The translations under genes and the position numbers were made by a program. From Elymus sibiricus (Eukaryota; Streptophyta; Magnoliopsida; Poales; Poaceae): DNA of 64,000 nucleotides. A model generated the notes under the pieces. That model was given only the letters and a program-made list of their open reading frames with translations, was not told the origin of the DNA and did not search any database. The stretch is taken from assembly GCA_039707655.1 (NCBI GenBank), contig CM077665.1:288242205-288306204 (forward strand), given 5' to 3'. Of the stretch, positions 10,950-23,609 are shown one piece after another. The first letter of the stretch is position 1; each line of letters starts with the position of its first letter.

Positions 10950-11264
10950 AGCGGTAGTACCGCTTGTAGGACGCGGTAGTACCGCTTGTAAGCGGTAGTA
11001 CCGCTTGTGCTGCTTTTGTCCCGGTTGGTGTTACCAACTGGGACTAAAGGTGGAGCCTTTAGTCCCGGTTGGTAACACCAACCGGGACTAAAGGTCCTTC
11101 CAACCCCGCCCCAGGCAGCGCCACGTGAAGGGCCTTTGGTCCCGGTTCGTAAGTAAACCGGGACTAAAGGTTTTGGGCTTTAGTCCCGACCCTTTAGTCC
11201 CGGTTCCAGAACCGGGACTAAAGGCCCTTACGAACCGGGACAAATAGCCCTTTTTCTACTAGTG
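10950..11264. repeat. CACTA B right palindromes and subterminal hairpins
   Basis: Three copies of the GCGGTAGTACCGC palindrome (about 10950-11005) are followed by TTTAGTCCCGGTTGG hairpins with TGTTACC and GTAACACC loops, running to the terminus CTACTAGTG. This mirrors the left end of B. Confidence 0.9.
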
Positions 11265-11324
11265 TATGTTGTTCTATGAGAACTATGTATGAAGTTTATG
11301 TATTTATTTATATAATGCACGCAG

Positions 11325-14300
11325 ATGAACCGGCAATGGATGTACGGTGAATGACGCACCTCCGACTACATTTCGGGTGTGCACAATTTTCTCAAAGTGA
11401 CTGAGGAAAACAAGCAGAATGGTTTTATGTATTGTCCATGTACTGTCTGTGGGAATACGAAGGAACACTCTTCCACGAAAACCCTTCACTTCCACCTGCT
11501 TGAGAAGGGTTTCATACCACACTATAATGTTTGGACCAAGCATGGAGAAAGAGGGGTTATGATGGAAGACAACGAAGAAGAAGAGGATGATGACAACTAT
11601 CCTATGTTCCCTGAATATGGTGATACTGCAACGGGGGAAGCTGAAGATCAAGAGGCACCAGATGTGCCCGATGATGATCTTCGCCGGATCATTGTTGATG
11701 CACAGAGAGAATGCGAAAGTGAACATGAGAAGTTGAAGTTCGATCGCATGTTAGAGGATCACAAAAAAGGATTGTACCCAAATTGCGAAGATGGCAACAC
11801 AAAGCTCGGTACCATACTGGAATTGCTGAAATGTAAGGCAGCGAATGGTTTATCTGATAAGGGATTTGAGAAGTTACTGAAAATAATGAAGAAGAAGCTT
11901 CCAAAGGATAATGAATTGCCTGACAGTACGTGCGAAGCAAAGAAGGTTCTCTGCCCTCTAGGATTAGAGGTGCAGAAGATATATGCATGCCCTAATGACT
12001 GCATCCTCTACCGCAGTGAGGAGTACGAGAATTTGAATGCATGCCCAGTATGCGGTGCATTGTGGTATAAGATCAGACGAGATGACCCTGGTGATGTTGA
12101 GGGCGAGCGCCCCAGGAAGAGGGTTCCTGCCAAGGTGATGTGGTATGCTCCTATAATACCACAGTTGAAACGTCTGTTCAGAAACAAAGAGCATGCCAAG
12201 TTGTTGTGATGGCACAAAGAAGACCTTAAGAAGGACGCGATGTTGAGAGTACCCGCTGATGGGTCGCAGTGGAGAAAAATTGAGAGAGAGTGGCCGGACT
12301 TTGCAGGTGACCCAAGGAACTTATGGTTTGGTTTAAGTGCAGATGGCGTTAATCCTTTTGGGGAGCAGAGCAGCAAGCATAGCACATGGCAAGTGACTCT
12401 ATGTATCTATAACCTTCCTCCTTGGTTGTGTATGAAGCGGAAGTTATTATGATGCCAGTGCTCATCCAAGGCCCTAAGCAACCCGGCAAAGACATTGATG
12501 TGTACCTAAGGCCATTAGTTGATGAACTTTTACAACTGTGGAATAAAAAAGGTGTACGTGTGTGGGATGAGAACGGACAGGAGGAATTTGACCTACGAGC
12601 GTTGCTGTTTGTAACCATCAATGAGTGGCCTGCTCTTAGTAACCTTTCAGGACAGACAAACAAGGGATACCACGCATGCACGCACTGTTTAGATGATACT
12701 GAAAGTATATATTTGGAGAAATGCAAGAAGAATGTGTACCTGGGACATCGTCAATTTCTTCCGACAAAGCATGCCTTAAGAAAGAAAGGCAAGCATTTCA
12801 AAGTTGAGACAGATCACCGAAAGAAGCCCGTCCTCTGTACTGGTGACGATATACTTGATATGGTCAAGGATTTCCAAGTAATCTTTGGAAAAGGTCTTAG
12901 CGGACAATTTGCTCCGAATGACGCTGACGGACACGCCCCATGTGGAAGAAGAAATATATATTTTGGGAGCTAGAATATTGGAAAGTCCTAGAGGTCCGCC
13001 ATGCAATTGACGTGATGCACATGACGAATAATCTTTGCGTGAACCTACTAGGCTTCCTGGGCGTGTATGGGAAGACAAAAGATACACCAGAGGCACGACA
13101 GGACCAGCAACGTATGAACGAAAAAGACGGCATGCATCCAAAGCAGTATCAAGGTCCTGCCAGCTATGCTCTTACCAAAGCAGAGAAGGAAATCTTTTTT
13201 GAATGCCTGCTCAGTATCAAGGTCCCGTCTAGCTTCTCGTCGAATATAAAGGGAATAATAAATATCACAGAGAAAAAAAATTCCAGAACCTAAAATCTCA
13301 TGGCTGCCACGTGATCATGACGCAATTACTTCCGGCTGCATTGAGGGGTCTTCTACCAGAAAATGTTCGATTAGCCATTGTGAAGCTAAGTGCATTCCTC
13401 AATGCAATTTCTCAGAAGGTAATCGATCCGGAAATCCTACCAAGGTTACAGAATGATTTGGTCCAATGTCTTGTCAGTTTCGAGTTAGTGTTCCCACCAT
13501 CCTTCTTCAATATTATGACGCACATCCTAGTTCACCTAGTCGAAGAGATTGCCATTCTGGGTCCTGTATTTCTACACAATATGTTCCCCTTTGAGAGGTT
13601 CATGGGAGTCTTAAAGAAATACGTCCGTAACCGTGCTAGGCCAGAAGGAAGCATCTCCAAGGGCCATGAAACAAAGGAGGTTATTGAGTTTGGTGTTGAC
13701 TTTATTCCTGACCTTAAGTCGATTGGTGTTCCTCATTCGTGGCATGAGGGGAGACTGCGTGGAGAAGGCACGCTAGAACCAAAATCAATAGTATGTAGGG
13801 ACGGGCATTCTTGGGCGCAAGCACACTACACAGTTCTACAAATTTCTACCTTGGTGACCCCGTATATCGTGAAACACATGGATATTTTACGCTCCAAGAA
13901 CCCGGAGCAGTCTGACCCCTGGATTAAACATACACACATTGCGGCTTTCGGTGGTTGGTTGCAGACACATCTCATGAATGACAACATTGTTGAAGATGAC
14001 ATGTACTTGTTGGCCAGGACACCATCGTTGACTATATTGACTTTCCAAGGGTACGAGATAAATGGGAATACATTTTACACGATCGCCCAAGATAAAAAGA
14101 GCACCAACCAAAATAGTGGTGTCCGCTTTGACGACGATGCAGCAAACACCAATAGGGAAAATGACACATATTATGGTTACATAGAGGAGATATGGGAACT
14201 TGACTATGGACCTGAATTTAAGGTCCCTTTGTTCCATTGTAAATGGGTCAATATGACAAGCGGCGGGGTAATGGTAGACCCGCAGTATGGAATGACAACA

Positions 14301-14633
14301 ATGGATCTCAACAATCTTGGGTACACAGACGAACCATTCGTCCTAGCCAATGATGTGGCGCAGGTTTTCTATGTGAAGGACATGTCTACTAAACCGAGGA
14401 AAAGAAAAGATAAGGAAGCGGATACATCATACGATGAGCCAAAGCGCCACATAGTTCTTTCAGGGAAAAGAAACATCATGGGAGTGGAGGACAAGACAGA
14501 CATGTCCGAAGATTATGAAAAGTATCATGAAATTCCGCCCTTCACAGCAAAGACTGACCCAAGCATCCTGTTAAACGATGAAGATTATCCATGGTTACGG
14601 CGCAATAAGCAAGGGACACAAGCGAAGAAATAG
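11325..14633 (+). pseudogene. CACTA TNP2-type transposase, broken
   Basis: Translation starts at ATG 11325, right after an intron-like acceptor (GCACGCAG). The N-terminal transposase-associated domain shows RQWMYG and a CPCTVC zinc-like motif. An acidic linker (EDNEEEEDDDN) follows. The TNP2 catalytic region spans about 11900-13290 and includes LWFGLSADGVNPF and HAIDVMHMTNNLCVNLLG. A DUF4218-like domain (about 13320-13720, with FPFERFMGVLKKYVRN) and a DUF4216-like segment (YYGYIEEIWELDYG) complete the family order. Damage: TGA at 11352-11354 and 12207-12209 (both explained by CGA to TGA), single-base losses near 12447 and 12939, and a one-base gain in the A run near 13272. It would bind the element ends and cut DNA in the nucleus, but this copy cannot make a full protein. 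Confidence 0.93.
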
Positions 14634-15329
14634 TTTTATACCCCAAAAGATCCCACTCTGGGATGTGACCAGCATTTTGTATTACCCATTTTGTATTAGA
14701 ATTTGATGATGTTATCTTGTTCTCCAAGCCATGAGAGTTGGCAAGATAATCAAATATGGAATTTGTGACATGCTAGAATTTTAGTTATGATCAACTAAAA
14801 CAAAACTATAATATTCTTCAATAGCAAAAAGAATCAACTAAAAAGCTTTTATAAAACTCTAGTTATATGATCAAAATAATATTAACTTAAAACTATATAA
14901 AATTTATGCAACATTTTTTTTTTCAGTTGTAGCTGTCCAAATCATGCAAACAATAACAGGAAACCGTATAAAAGTGTGTAGAAGTTATTCATATTCAAAC
15001 TCTTTTCAAAATATAAAATGAAAACAGAAAAAATGTGCAACATATCAAAAAAAAGGAAAGAAATAAAAAAAATGCCCGCCTACTAGGCAGTGCTCCACGG
15101 CCTGCATACGACTAGCTAGAAGCCCAACAGGGCCATGATGCAGGCCCGCAGAGCATCTGCTAGTGGGCCCAACAGGGCAGAGTAATAGCGACATAATAGG
15201 CACGTGTTCGGTTTGAGAGAGGCTCGTGCTGCCTCTCTCACAGAGGGGCTTATAAGCTGGTAGTCGTGCTCCTCAACTAGCGAGGTGGGACTAAACTCCC
15301 ACCCGCGTCAGCTCCGTGCCCGTGCCAGG
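14634..15329. other. Non-coding spacer between the two CACTA A genes
   Basis: AT-rich 3' flank of the TNP2 gene to about 15060. Then a GC-richer part follows with CTTATAAGCTGGTAG near 15250, a TATA-like string, and a GGTGGGACTAAACTCCCACC palindrome near 15285. No coding frame. It probably contains the transposase terminator and the upstream part of the second promoter, but neither can be assigned. Confidence 0.45.
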
Positions 15330-15578
15330 GACCTTTAGTCACGGTTTGTATTAACAACCAGGACTAAAGGTTGGCTTTGCGCGCGCACTTTCGCCCACAG
15401 CCAAAAATGAGGCCTTTAGTCCCGGTTGGTAATACCAACCGGGACTAAAGGTCCCTTCCCGCGCCTAATTTTGGCCGCCGGTGGGCCAGGCGCCGCACCT
15501 TTAGTCCCGGTTGGTTCCAAGAACCGGGACTAAAGACCCTTTAGTCCCGGTTGTTGGAACGTACCGGGACTAAAGGTC
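15330..15578. repeat. Internal subterminal-like hairpin array of CACTA A
   Basis: Four hairpins occur in a row. They are built on TTTAGTCACGGTTTG/CCAGGACTAAAGG, TTTAGTCCCGGTTGG/CCAACCGGGACTAAAGG (two copies) and TTTAGTCCCGGTTGTTGG with its partner ending GGGACTAAAGG. They match the ends of the element although they lie in its middle. Gypsy C entered right at the end of the last hairpin, using AGGTC (15574-15578) as target site. Read without C, a TATATAA box follows 8 bp later, at 27959. Confidence 0.88.
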
Positions 15579-18500
15579 TGTGGCACCCCGGCTCAGAGAA
15601 CCGGATTACCAGTGTTTCCAACCCAGAGATCATGTCTTCTGGAAACACACAACAACTTGGTACAGAACAGAACTGAACTTTATTGATAGGAGTCGGGTAC
15701 AAGCGCATATCTTACAACAGTGACGAGGCCAAGGGCACCCTTGGTGCTATGACAGTATCTACATTATTTATGTCACATAGCAGGGCCTCGGAATACTAAG
15801 TACTTCTACTGCGTAGCGGAACATAGCGCAACTCCATCCACAGGGACACTGCTGTGGACACATCCTAGTTAGCATAGCCAGCACCTTCAGGACCTCCGTC
15901 CTCGGATTCTCCTGCATCTGGCATGATACGCCAGGTGAGTACTTTGAATGTACTCGCAAGCTCACGACAACCAAGTAATGCAGCAAACAATAGCATAGCA
16001 ATCAACATGTTATCATCAAGGTAATTTACTTACTATACTGATCATCAACTTACTCTTCTCCGGGTTGTCCCACAACCCTCGGAATACTCATACCCAGTGA
16101 GTACTTCCGAACACAAGACGAGTTCTTCCATCATTAACATCGCTATTACGGTTGACCATCTACTGAGGTCTGGATGGGCTGTCCATTACCGTGGACGCGG
16201 CTATTCGAATAGATTTGACACTCTGCAGAGGTTGCGCACTTTACCCACACCATGAAGCACTTGGCCTCGTGATCCCACTCGGGTGGACCAGCGTTGCTTC
16301 AACAAAACCTGCCTGACCCGTGACTCTTTCATCGTACCACCGGCACTCTTCCTTCCCCGGAGGTCAGCCTTGGGTGGCCCCTGTGTCCTCATGACACCTG
16401 CCACCGTCGTGGCCCAAACTATGTAGACCCAAACGGGGCCTACTGTCCCAAACGGGGACGCCGGCACAAACTCAACTATCAACTGGGCTCACAGGATTAT
16501 CACCGCCTACCTGATCAGGGTAGTGCGCGTGCATAACCCTCCCTCTTTGGAGGTACCAGTGAAAGGTCACGCAGTCGGGCCCGGTCAGGGCCATCCCATA
16601 CCGGCAAATGTGGTTGCACGAGTATGCCCGGACAGGTGACTCAAGATCAACCACTAAGTTCATTTGACAACAATAGTGATTCAAAACAATTCTTGAGTAT
16701 GTAATTATTACCATGAATTAACTATATCAATTAAATTAACCTAATGCTTATAAAAATGCAATGCTATGGAAATGCATGCACGAAATGGGTATCATGGCTT
16801 GCCATGCTCTATTGAGTTGTCCACAAACTCCTGATCTTCAAAACCACAAGAATTCCCTTCTGAAAGTATTTTAAAACGGTAAAAGAAAATGTCACATAAC
16901 ACATTTTCTAAAACAGAAATTCTGTGAGTATTGGAAAAATACCAAAGTTGGTCAGAAAATAAAGGGGTTCAATACAAACCTAATGCAAAAAGAATCCATT
17001 GAATTGAGCTAATAGATAAAAAGTTATTGATGGTCAAAGTTGGGTCAAAAATCTGTTTTAAATTAAATAAAACTGGAATTCCAAAAAAACCAGAGCCGGC
17101 CACGTTGAAGGCGTAAAGCCTGAGTACGCCTCCACTAGCGTACCGCTTCGGGCGCGGCTGACCCACTGACGGGTGGGGTCGGCTCTATTTAAAACAGAAG
17201 CAGGGAGAGAGAGCAGAGAGAGGGCGGCGCTCCGGCGATGGTCGCCGGTGATGGAGGGGGCGATGGGGTCCGGCGACTACGGGAATGGAAAGAGCACACG
17301 GGGGCGGTCCTGCACGTACCCGCAGCGTCTCTAGAGGCGGCCTGACGAGGTCGTCTTCCTCCTCTCCGGCAGAAGCAGCTTCGGGTGGCGGCGGGTCACC
17401 GGGCAAAGCTCGAGGCCAGAGGGCCTCTCGGCCTTGGCTCGCTTCTAGGGCTCGATTGGATGCTGGCTAGGGGAGGTGGCGAGCTCAGGAGGGCTGGCCA
17501 TGGCTATTTATAGGCGGGGCGGCTGTGCCCGATCTGGATAGCGCCGCGGGGAGAAGCTACCGGAGCTGGGGATGAGCTGGCCGTCGCGGAGCAAGCTGAA
17601 GTGATGGAGGAGAGCAGGGAGTTAATGCGGGAGGCGACAACTCGACGGGAAGAAGACAGCCAGCGCGGCTGCCGTACTGCCACTGTGCCGCTCGTGGCGC
17701 ACGGTGGCCGTATCTGGCGAGCGCGATTCCGGCGAGGGGGAAGGCTCTGGGAGGAGGGAGAAGACCCTGGAGTGGCTACGTGGACGGTGGGGAGGTCGTC
17801 GGCGCGAGCGGACAACGCACAGCTACGCGGTCGTCGGCCTCCGACGAGACCCGAGCCTGCCGATGCTCAGAGCGTGCGTTTGGCAGGGTTGGCCGTGTGG
17901 TCACCGCGTGCATTGGCACACATGGCGTGAACCATCCTGCCAGACCGTGTCTGGTGCATCGACCCTGGGTCGAGGAGTGCCATCGTGCCACTGGTTTGCC
18001 CTGAAACCCACTGAGCTAAAGGGTAGCATCAACTGCATTTTCTGGTCAGAAACTTGGGGAGGATCTGGAAGAAAAATGAGTTGTGCTACAAGCCAAGTGA
18101 GTTGTCTTGGGTCTTCTAGGTTGGAAGGACTATGGTCTGGCAAATTTTGAGAGGATTTGAGAAAGAAATGGATGGGGTTCCTTTGGAAACTATCATTCTG
18201 GTCAGAACACAAATGAGCTTGTGGCACTCAAGTGGTTGCTCTGCAAATGATGAAACCTGGTGGAGAGAGGTCATTTGGTGCATAGCAGATGCCATAAATT
18301 TTTTAGGGCAATTAGGCATCTCTAGCTAGCACTTCCTTCACAGAGGTTTCAGAAATGCAGAAACTTACCAGAACCTTTCTGCCCAAAAGTTGTACTGGCC
18401 AAGATGATATTTTTGGAGATTGAGGCAAGATAGAATGCCTAGGAGCTTGAGGAATTTATTGGGAATTTTCTGGAATAGAAACAATAGGGTTGCTTCACAA

Positions 18501-18901
18501 TGGACAGATTCTGGTCAGAAACAAAATAATTATTCTGGCCAAAATTTCCCATTGGGCAATAAAATATTTTTGGAGAATATGGAGTCCTATGATGATGAGA
18601 AGATGGGGAAAAAGTTTGGGAATTATTTGACCAACCAAACTATAGGTTGCTTCACAACCCATAGTGATAACCTAAATTCCCAAATTAAGAAAATGATTTT
18701 AGAGAAAAGATAAAATAGTGAAAAATTATCCAAGAGAGGCATGGAGGGTTAAATCAAGATGATAAAGGTTTTGGTATGCTTGAAGAAAAATTTAGCAAGA
18801 CATAGGTCAATTCAACTGAAAAGGTTTTGAAAATCAACTAATTTGCAAATAAAATCCAAATATTTTTGAAAAGAAAAAGTTGCCAAAATCAGGGTGTCAC
18901 A
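15579..18901 (-). repeat. 3' LTR of gypsy C
   Basis: In the element's orientation it starts TGTGACACCCTGATTTTGG and ends GGTGCCACA. It is 3323 bp and has the same length as its partner. It holds a GC-rich section (about 17170-17940) around a TATA box. Confidence 0.93.
17503..17515 (-). promoter_or_regulatory. TATA box in the 3' LTR of C
   Basis: Minus strand GCCTATAAATAGC, with GC-rich sequence downstream in the element's orientation. This is the expected LTR promoter. Confidence 0.6.
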
Positions 18902-21900
18902 AACCTACCCCCCTTAGGATGAATCTCTTCCTCGAGATTCAGTTGCTCAGGGAACAAGTATGGATATGCAGATCTTAGGAAGTCTTCCCTTTCCCATGTG
19001 GCCTCTTCCTCTGTGTGATGTTCCCATAGCACCTTGTAAAATCGAATTACCTTACTTCTGGTAGTTCTTTCCATTTCATCCAGGATCCTGACAGGTTTCT
19101 CTTCATAGGTCAGGTCTTTAGCCAGCTCTAACTCACTCATGTCCGCTTGCTTGACTGGTGGTGCAATGCACTTTCTTAATTGTGATATATGGAAGACATC
19201 GTGCACTTCCGATAATTCTGGTGGTAGTTCCAACTGATATGCCACTCCGCCTCTTCTGGCAACCACTGGAAATGGACCAATATATCTCGGTGCAAGCTTT
19301 CCCCGAGTATGGAATCTCTTTACGCCCTTCATGGGGGTTACTCGAAGGTACGCATACTCTCCGGGTTCAAAGGTCACTTCCCGGTGCTTTGGATCATAGT
19401 AACTCTTCTGACGAGACTTGGCTGCTCGAAGACACTCTTGAATGTCCTTGACTTGCTTCTCAGCCTCGAGCATTAAGTCTGTACCAAAAATTCGGCCATC
19501 CCCTGTCTGAGACCAATTCAATGGGGTGCGGCACTTTCGTCCGTATAATGCTTCAAACGGTGACATCTTCAGACTTGACTGGTAGCTGTTGTTATATGTG
19601 AATTCCGCATAAGGTAGACTGTCTTCCCACTTGGGTCCATGGGTGAGAGCACATGATCGAAGCATATCCTCCAGTATCTGGTTCACCCTTTCTGTCTGCC
19701 CGTCGGTCTGCGGGTGGTATGCCGTGCTATGCTTCAGCATGGTTCCCAAGGCTTGGTGTAGACGCAGCCAGAATGCTGAGGTGAATAGGGAACCTCTGTC
19801 TGAAGTGATGGACTTAGGGACTCCATGGAGGCTAACTATCCGGGACATGTAGAGCTGTGCCAGCTGATTTGCGTTGAAAGTGGTCTTTACTGGAATAAAG
19901 TGGGCCACTTTCGTGAGTGTGTCCACAATGACCCAAATAGCATCGTTACCTCTTGTTGACTTAGGTAGTCCAACAATAAAGTCCATGCATATGTCGTCCC
20001 ACTACCACTGGGGTACTGGCAAGGGTTGTAGTAGCCCAGCGGGTTTCTGGTATTCCGCCTTAACCTTGTTGCAGATATCACAGCAGGCGACATAGTATGC
20101 TATATCTCTTCGCATTCCTAGCCACCAAAATGTCTCCCACAGATCCTGATACATTTTTGTGCGTCCCGGGTGGATAGAGTAGGAAGACTCATGAGCTTCT
20201 TTGAGTATTTGCTGTCTCAGATTATCCTGATCAGGCACGCATATCCGCTTCTCGAACCATACGGTGCCCTGATCATCCACGTGGAAGGACTTGGCTTTTC
20301 CTTTTGGAATCAGCTCCTTGATCTTTTTAATTTCTTCATCTGGCTCTTGGGCCTTCTTAATTTCCTCCATAAGGGTGGGAGTAATTTCCAACGTGTCCGA
20401 GGTAATTGGGCCGCATAGCACCATGTTGAGCTCAGCGAACTCTTCTTGTAGCCTTGGATGCATACTTCCCATGAGTGCGTTCATGGTGCTTTGCTTTCTA
20501 CTGAGAGCGTCTGCGACCACGTTAGCTTTCCCTGGATGATAGTTCATCCCAATGTCATAGTCTTTGACTAGCTCAAGCCATCTTCGTTGCCTGAGATTCA
20601 GGTCAGGTTGGGTGAAAATATACTTGAGACTCTTATGGTCCGTGTATATTTCACAGCGTTGTCCAATGAGATAATGCCTCCAAATCTTTAGGGCATGCAC
20701 TACGGCTGCTAATTCCAAATCATGCGTGGGGTAATTCTCCTCATGAGGTCGTAGCTGTCAAGATGCATAGGCTACAACCTTCCCTTCTTGCATTAATACG
20801 CAGCCGATTCCACGTCTAGAAGCATCGCATTAGATGTCAAAACTCTTGTGTATGACTGGAAGGACTAGGACCGGTGCTGTAGTAAGCCTGGTCTTTAATT
20901 CCAGGAAACTGCTGTCACATTCTGCCGTCCAAACAAACCTCTGATTCTTCTTGAGTAGTTCCGTCAAGGGCTTGGCTATCTTAGAGAAGCCTTCTATGAA
21001 ATGTCGATAATAGCCTGCCAATCCCAGGAAGCTACGGACTTCGGTCACCGTGGCTGGTGTGTTCCAATTTAATACCGCAGTGACCTTGCTGGGGTCGACG
21101 GCTGCCCCTTGTTCTGACAGAATGTGCCCCAAAAATCCCACCTCTTTTAGCCAAAATTCACACTTACTAAATTTGGCGTACAGGCGGTGGTCTCTCAACC
21201 TTTCCAGGACAGCTCGGAGATGCAGCTTATGCTCTTCTTCGTCCTTGGAATATATCAGGATATCATCGATGAACACCACCACAAATTTATCTAGGAAGTC
21301 CATGAAGACTTTGTTCATCATGCTCATGAAGTAGGCTGGAGCATTCGTCAATCCAAATGACATGACCGTAAATTCATACAGGCCATATCGGGTGGTGAAC
21401 GCTGTCTTGGGAATGTGCTCTTTCCTGATTTTTAGCTGATGATATCCGGTTCGGAGGTCGATCTTGGAGAATACCCGGGCTCCGTTCAGCTGGTCAAATA
21501 AGTCATCAATACGAGGGAGCGGGTACTTATTCTTGATAGTGACCTCGTTTAGCTGACGATAGTCTACGCACATACGTAGACTTCCATCCTTCTTCTTAAC
21601 GAAGAGCACTGGTGATCCCCATGGTGAGATGCTTGGGCGAATATACCCTTTTTGCAGCAATTCATCCAGTTGCTTCTTTAATTCTGCCAATTCTGGTCCT
21701 GGCATTCGATAGTATTTCTTGTAAATTGGGGCGGTGCCGGGAACCACTTCGATTGCAAATTCCAACTCCCGGTCAGGGGGCATTCCGGGTAATTCTTCAG
21801 GAAATACATCCGGAAATTCGCAAACTACCGGAATCAAGTTCATATCCGTGGCAGTAGTTTGGTATGCCATTCCCTTCCTTGTTCTCATCGTGCTGGCAAG

Positions 21901-23373
21901 GAATTGGACAGTTTGTCCTGCTGGGTTAACCAGTGTTACTGTCCTGTTGGCGCAATTAATGCACACCTGGTGGGGTGTCGGCCAGTCCATTCCTAGGATT
22001 ATGTCCAATCCCGAAGATTCAATGGCAATGAGTGCAACTGGAAACTTAATTCCATGTATTGAAATTTCCAGATCTCTATAGATCAAATTTGTTCTGAGCA
22101 GAGAGCCAGGGGATTGTACCACCATGATTTTGTCTAAAAGCGATGGGGAAAATTTATGCAAGGTGGCAAAACTCCGCGAAATAAACGAGTGGGAAGCCCC
22201 GAAATCAAATAAAATTACTGCAGGTATGTCGTTAATAGAAAACATACCAAGGACTACTTCTGGAGCTTCGCAGGCTTCCTCAGCGGAGATATGGTGGACG
22301 CGTCCATGGCAGAAATTAGGATTGGGGCGACGTCCAATAGTGTTGACCTGCGGCTTGACATCGGTGGATGACTTCCCGTTGTTGGCGGTGCACTGTTTGG
22401 AATAGTGTCCACTCTGGCCGCAAGTGAAGCAGGTATTGTTGCGGCGGCAGTCTTCTATCACGGGCTGTTTGCCGAAGGTCTTGGTCTGGCTCACTGTCTT
22501 GTTATTATTGCTGCCGTTGCTCCATGTAGGCTTATACTCGGATGTGCCTGGCTGCCATATACGTGGCTTCTGAGTAAACGGCTCACGGTTGTCCTTCTTA
22601 GGCTTAAACTTCCGCTTCTGGTTATCGTGTCCAGACTTGTGCTCCCTTTCGGCTATGAAGGCCTTGTTCACCAGTGTCTAAAAGTCAGGAAAGTCTAGCA
22701 TGCATAGCTGGCAACGGAGGGAGTGATTCGGTCCTCCTAGGAACCGATCTATCTTTCTCTCTTCGGTGGCCACATCATAAGTAGAGTACCGTGACAGATT
22801 GTTGAACTTGTTAAGGTACTCTGCTACCGACATGCTTCCTTGTGTCAAAGCAAGGAACTCCCTTTGCTTCACCTTCATGATGCCGGTAGGAATATGATAT
22901 TTGCAGAATAATTCCATAAATTTTTCCCAAGTAATTTCTTCCTCAGATGACCATGTTGCCTTTGTGTTATCCCACCATATGGCTGCTGGCCCTTCCAGGT
23001 AATGAGTGGCAAATGGAACCTTGTCTGAATCCTCACAACGGGCTATTTCCAGCTTCTTCTCTATGGTCCTTAGCCAATCATCTGCTTCTATCGGATCCAC
23101 AGCTTGACCAAAGTTGGGTGGCTTTGTGCGCTGGAAGTCAAACAACCTGGAATGTGATCCATTATGATTGTGGTTCTGACCTACCATAACCTGCATGCTC
23201 TTCATGAATTCCATAAGATCTTGGTTTCTCTTTTCCTCAAACATTCTCATGATCTGATCCGTAGTAGGTGCTTGAGGTGGTGGGGGTGGTAAATCTTCTG
23301 GTGCTTGACCTGCTTGTCTGGCGGATCGACGGATGGGGGTTCCATCGCCGCCTTGGCTACAACTTCTCTTCAT
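18889..23373 (-). pseudogene. gag-pol polyprotein of gypsy C, four in-frame stops
   Basis: A single minus-strand frame runs from ATG at 23373 (MKRSCSQGGDG) to a TGA just inside the LTR. Gag has the retrotransposon-gag core (LEGPAAIWWDNTKATW, RQ-like KVKQREFLALTQGS) and a zinc knuckle [14 protein letters not shown] near 22410. The protease motif reads [12 protein letters not shown], so the usual D-S/T-G is D-F-G. RT has [12 protein letters not shown]; RNase H includes [12 protein letters not shown]. Integrase shows the zinc-binding region ending CCDIC, then MDFIVGLP, TSDRGSLFTS and QTDGQTERVNQ for the DDE residues, and a chromodomain-like end. Stops at 22678-22680, 20830-20832, 20758-20760 and 20002-20004 interrupt it; no frameshift is needed. 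Two of the stops fit CAG to TAG and CGA to TGA change. Confidence 0.95.
18902..18917 (-). promoter_or_regulatory. Polypurine tract of gypsy C
   Basis: Minus strand AAGGGGGGTAGGTT directly abuts the 3' LTR, the usual place for plus-strand DNA priming. Confidence 0.8.
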
Positions 23374-23609
23374 CCTAAATTTGTCCCCATTGCAAAATAC
23401 CGAATCAATGAGCAACATCCATAAGGGAAACACAGTTATATGACACCAGAAAGAAAATATGTGAAAAAGGCGAATAAAGCAAACCACATAATTATACAAG
23501 ATAACCCAACATCATACATGGCAAGCTAGTAGAGGAATATCATGGCTAAACTGCTCATACGGCAGTTGACATATGCAAAGATGCATGCTCAACAATTCAA
23601 GCCTCCACT

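Larger units (their letters stand above)
8481..11264. mobile_element. CACTA element B, non-autonomous, nested in A
   Basis: The left end CACTAGTACAAAACAGGGCT and the right end AGCCCTTTTTCTACTAGTG are inverted. TAT occurs immediately outside both ends (8478-8480 and 11265-11267) as target duplication. The 2784-bp body has no long open frame with transposase features. Instead it holds subterminal hairpins, a repeated block of about 265 bp, palindromes AGCGGTAGTACCGCT near both ends and a 5S-rRNA-like segment. It sits between the small membrane ORF and the TNP2 gene of A and would have relied on a transposase supplied elsewhere. Confidence 0.92.

Noticed and set aside
17185..18230. Many open frames on both strands in the LTRs of gypsy C (repeated at 26230-27370)
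   Set aside because: They occur twice because they lie in the LTRs, run opposite or overlap one another, and show no protein motif. GC-rich LTR sequence explains them.
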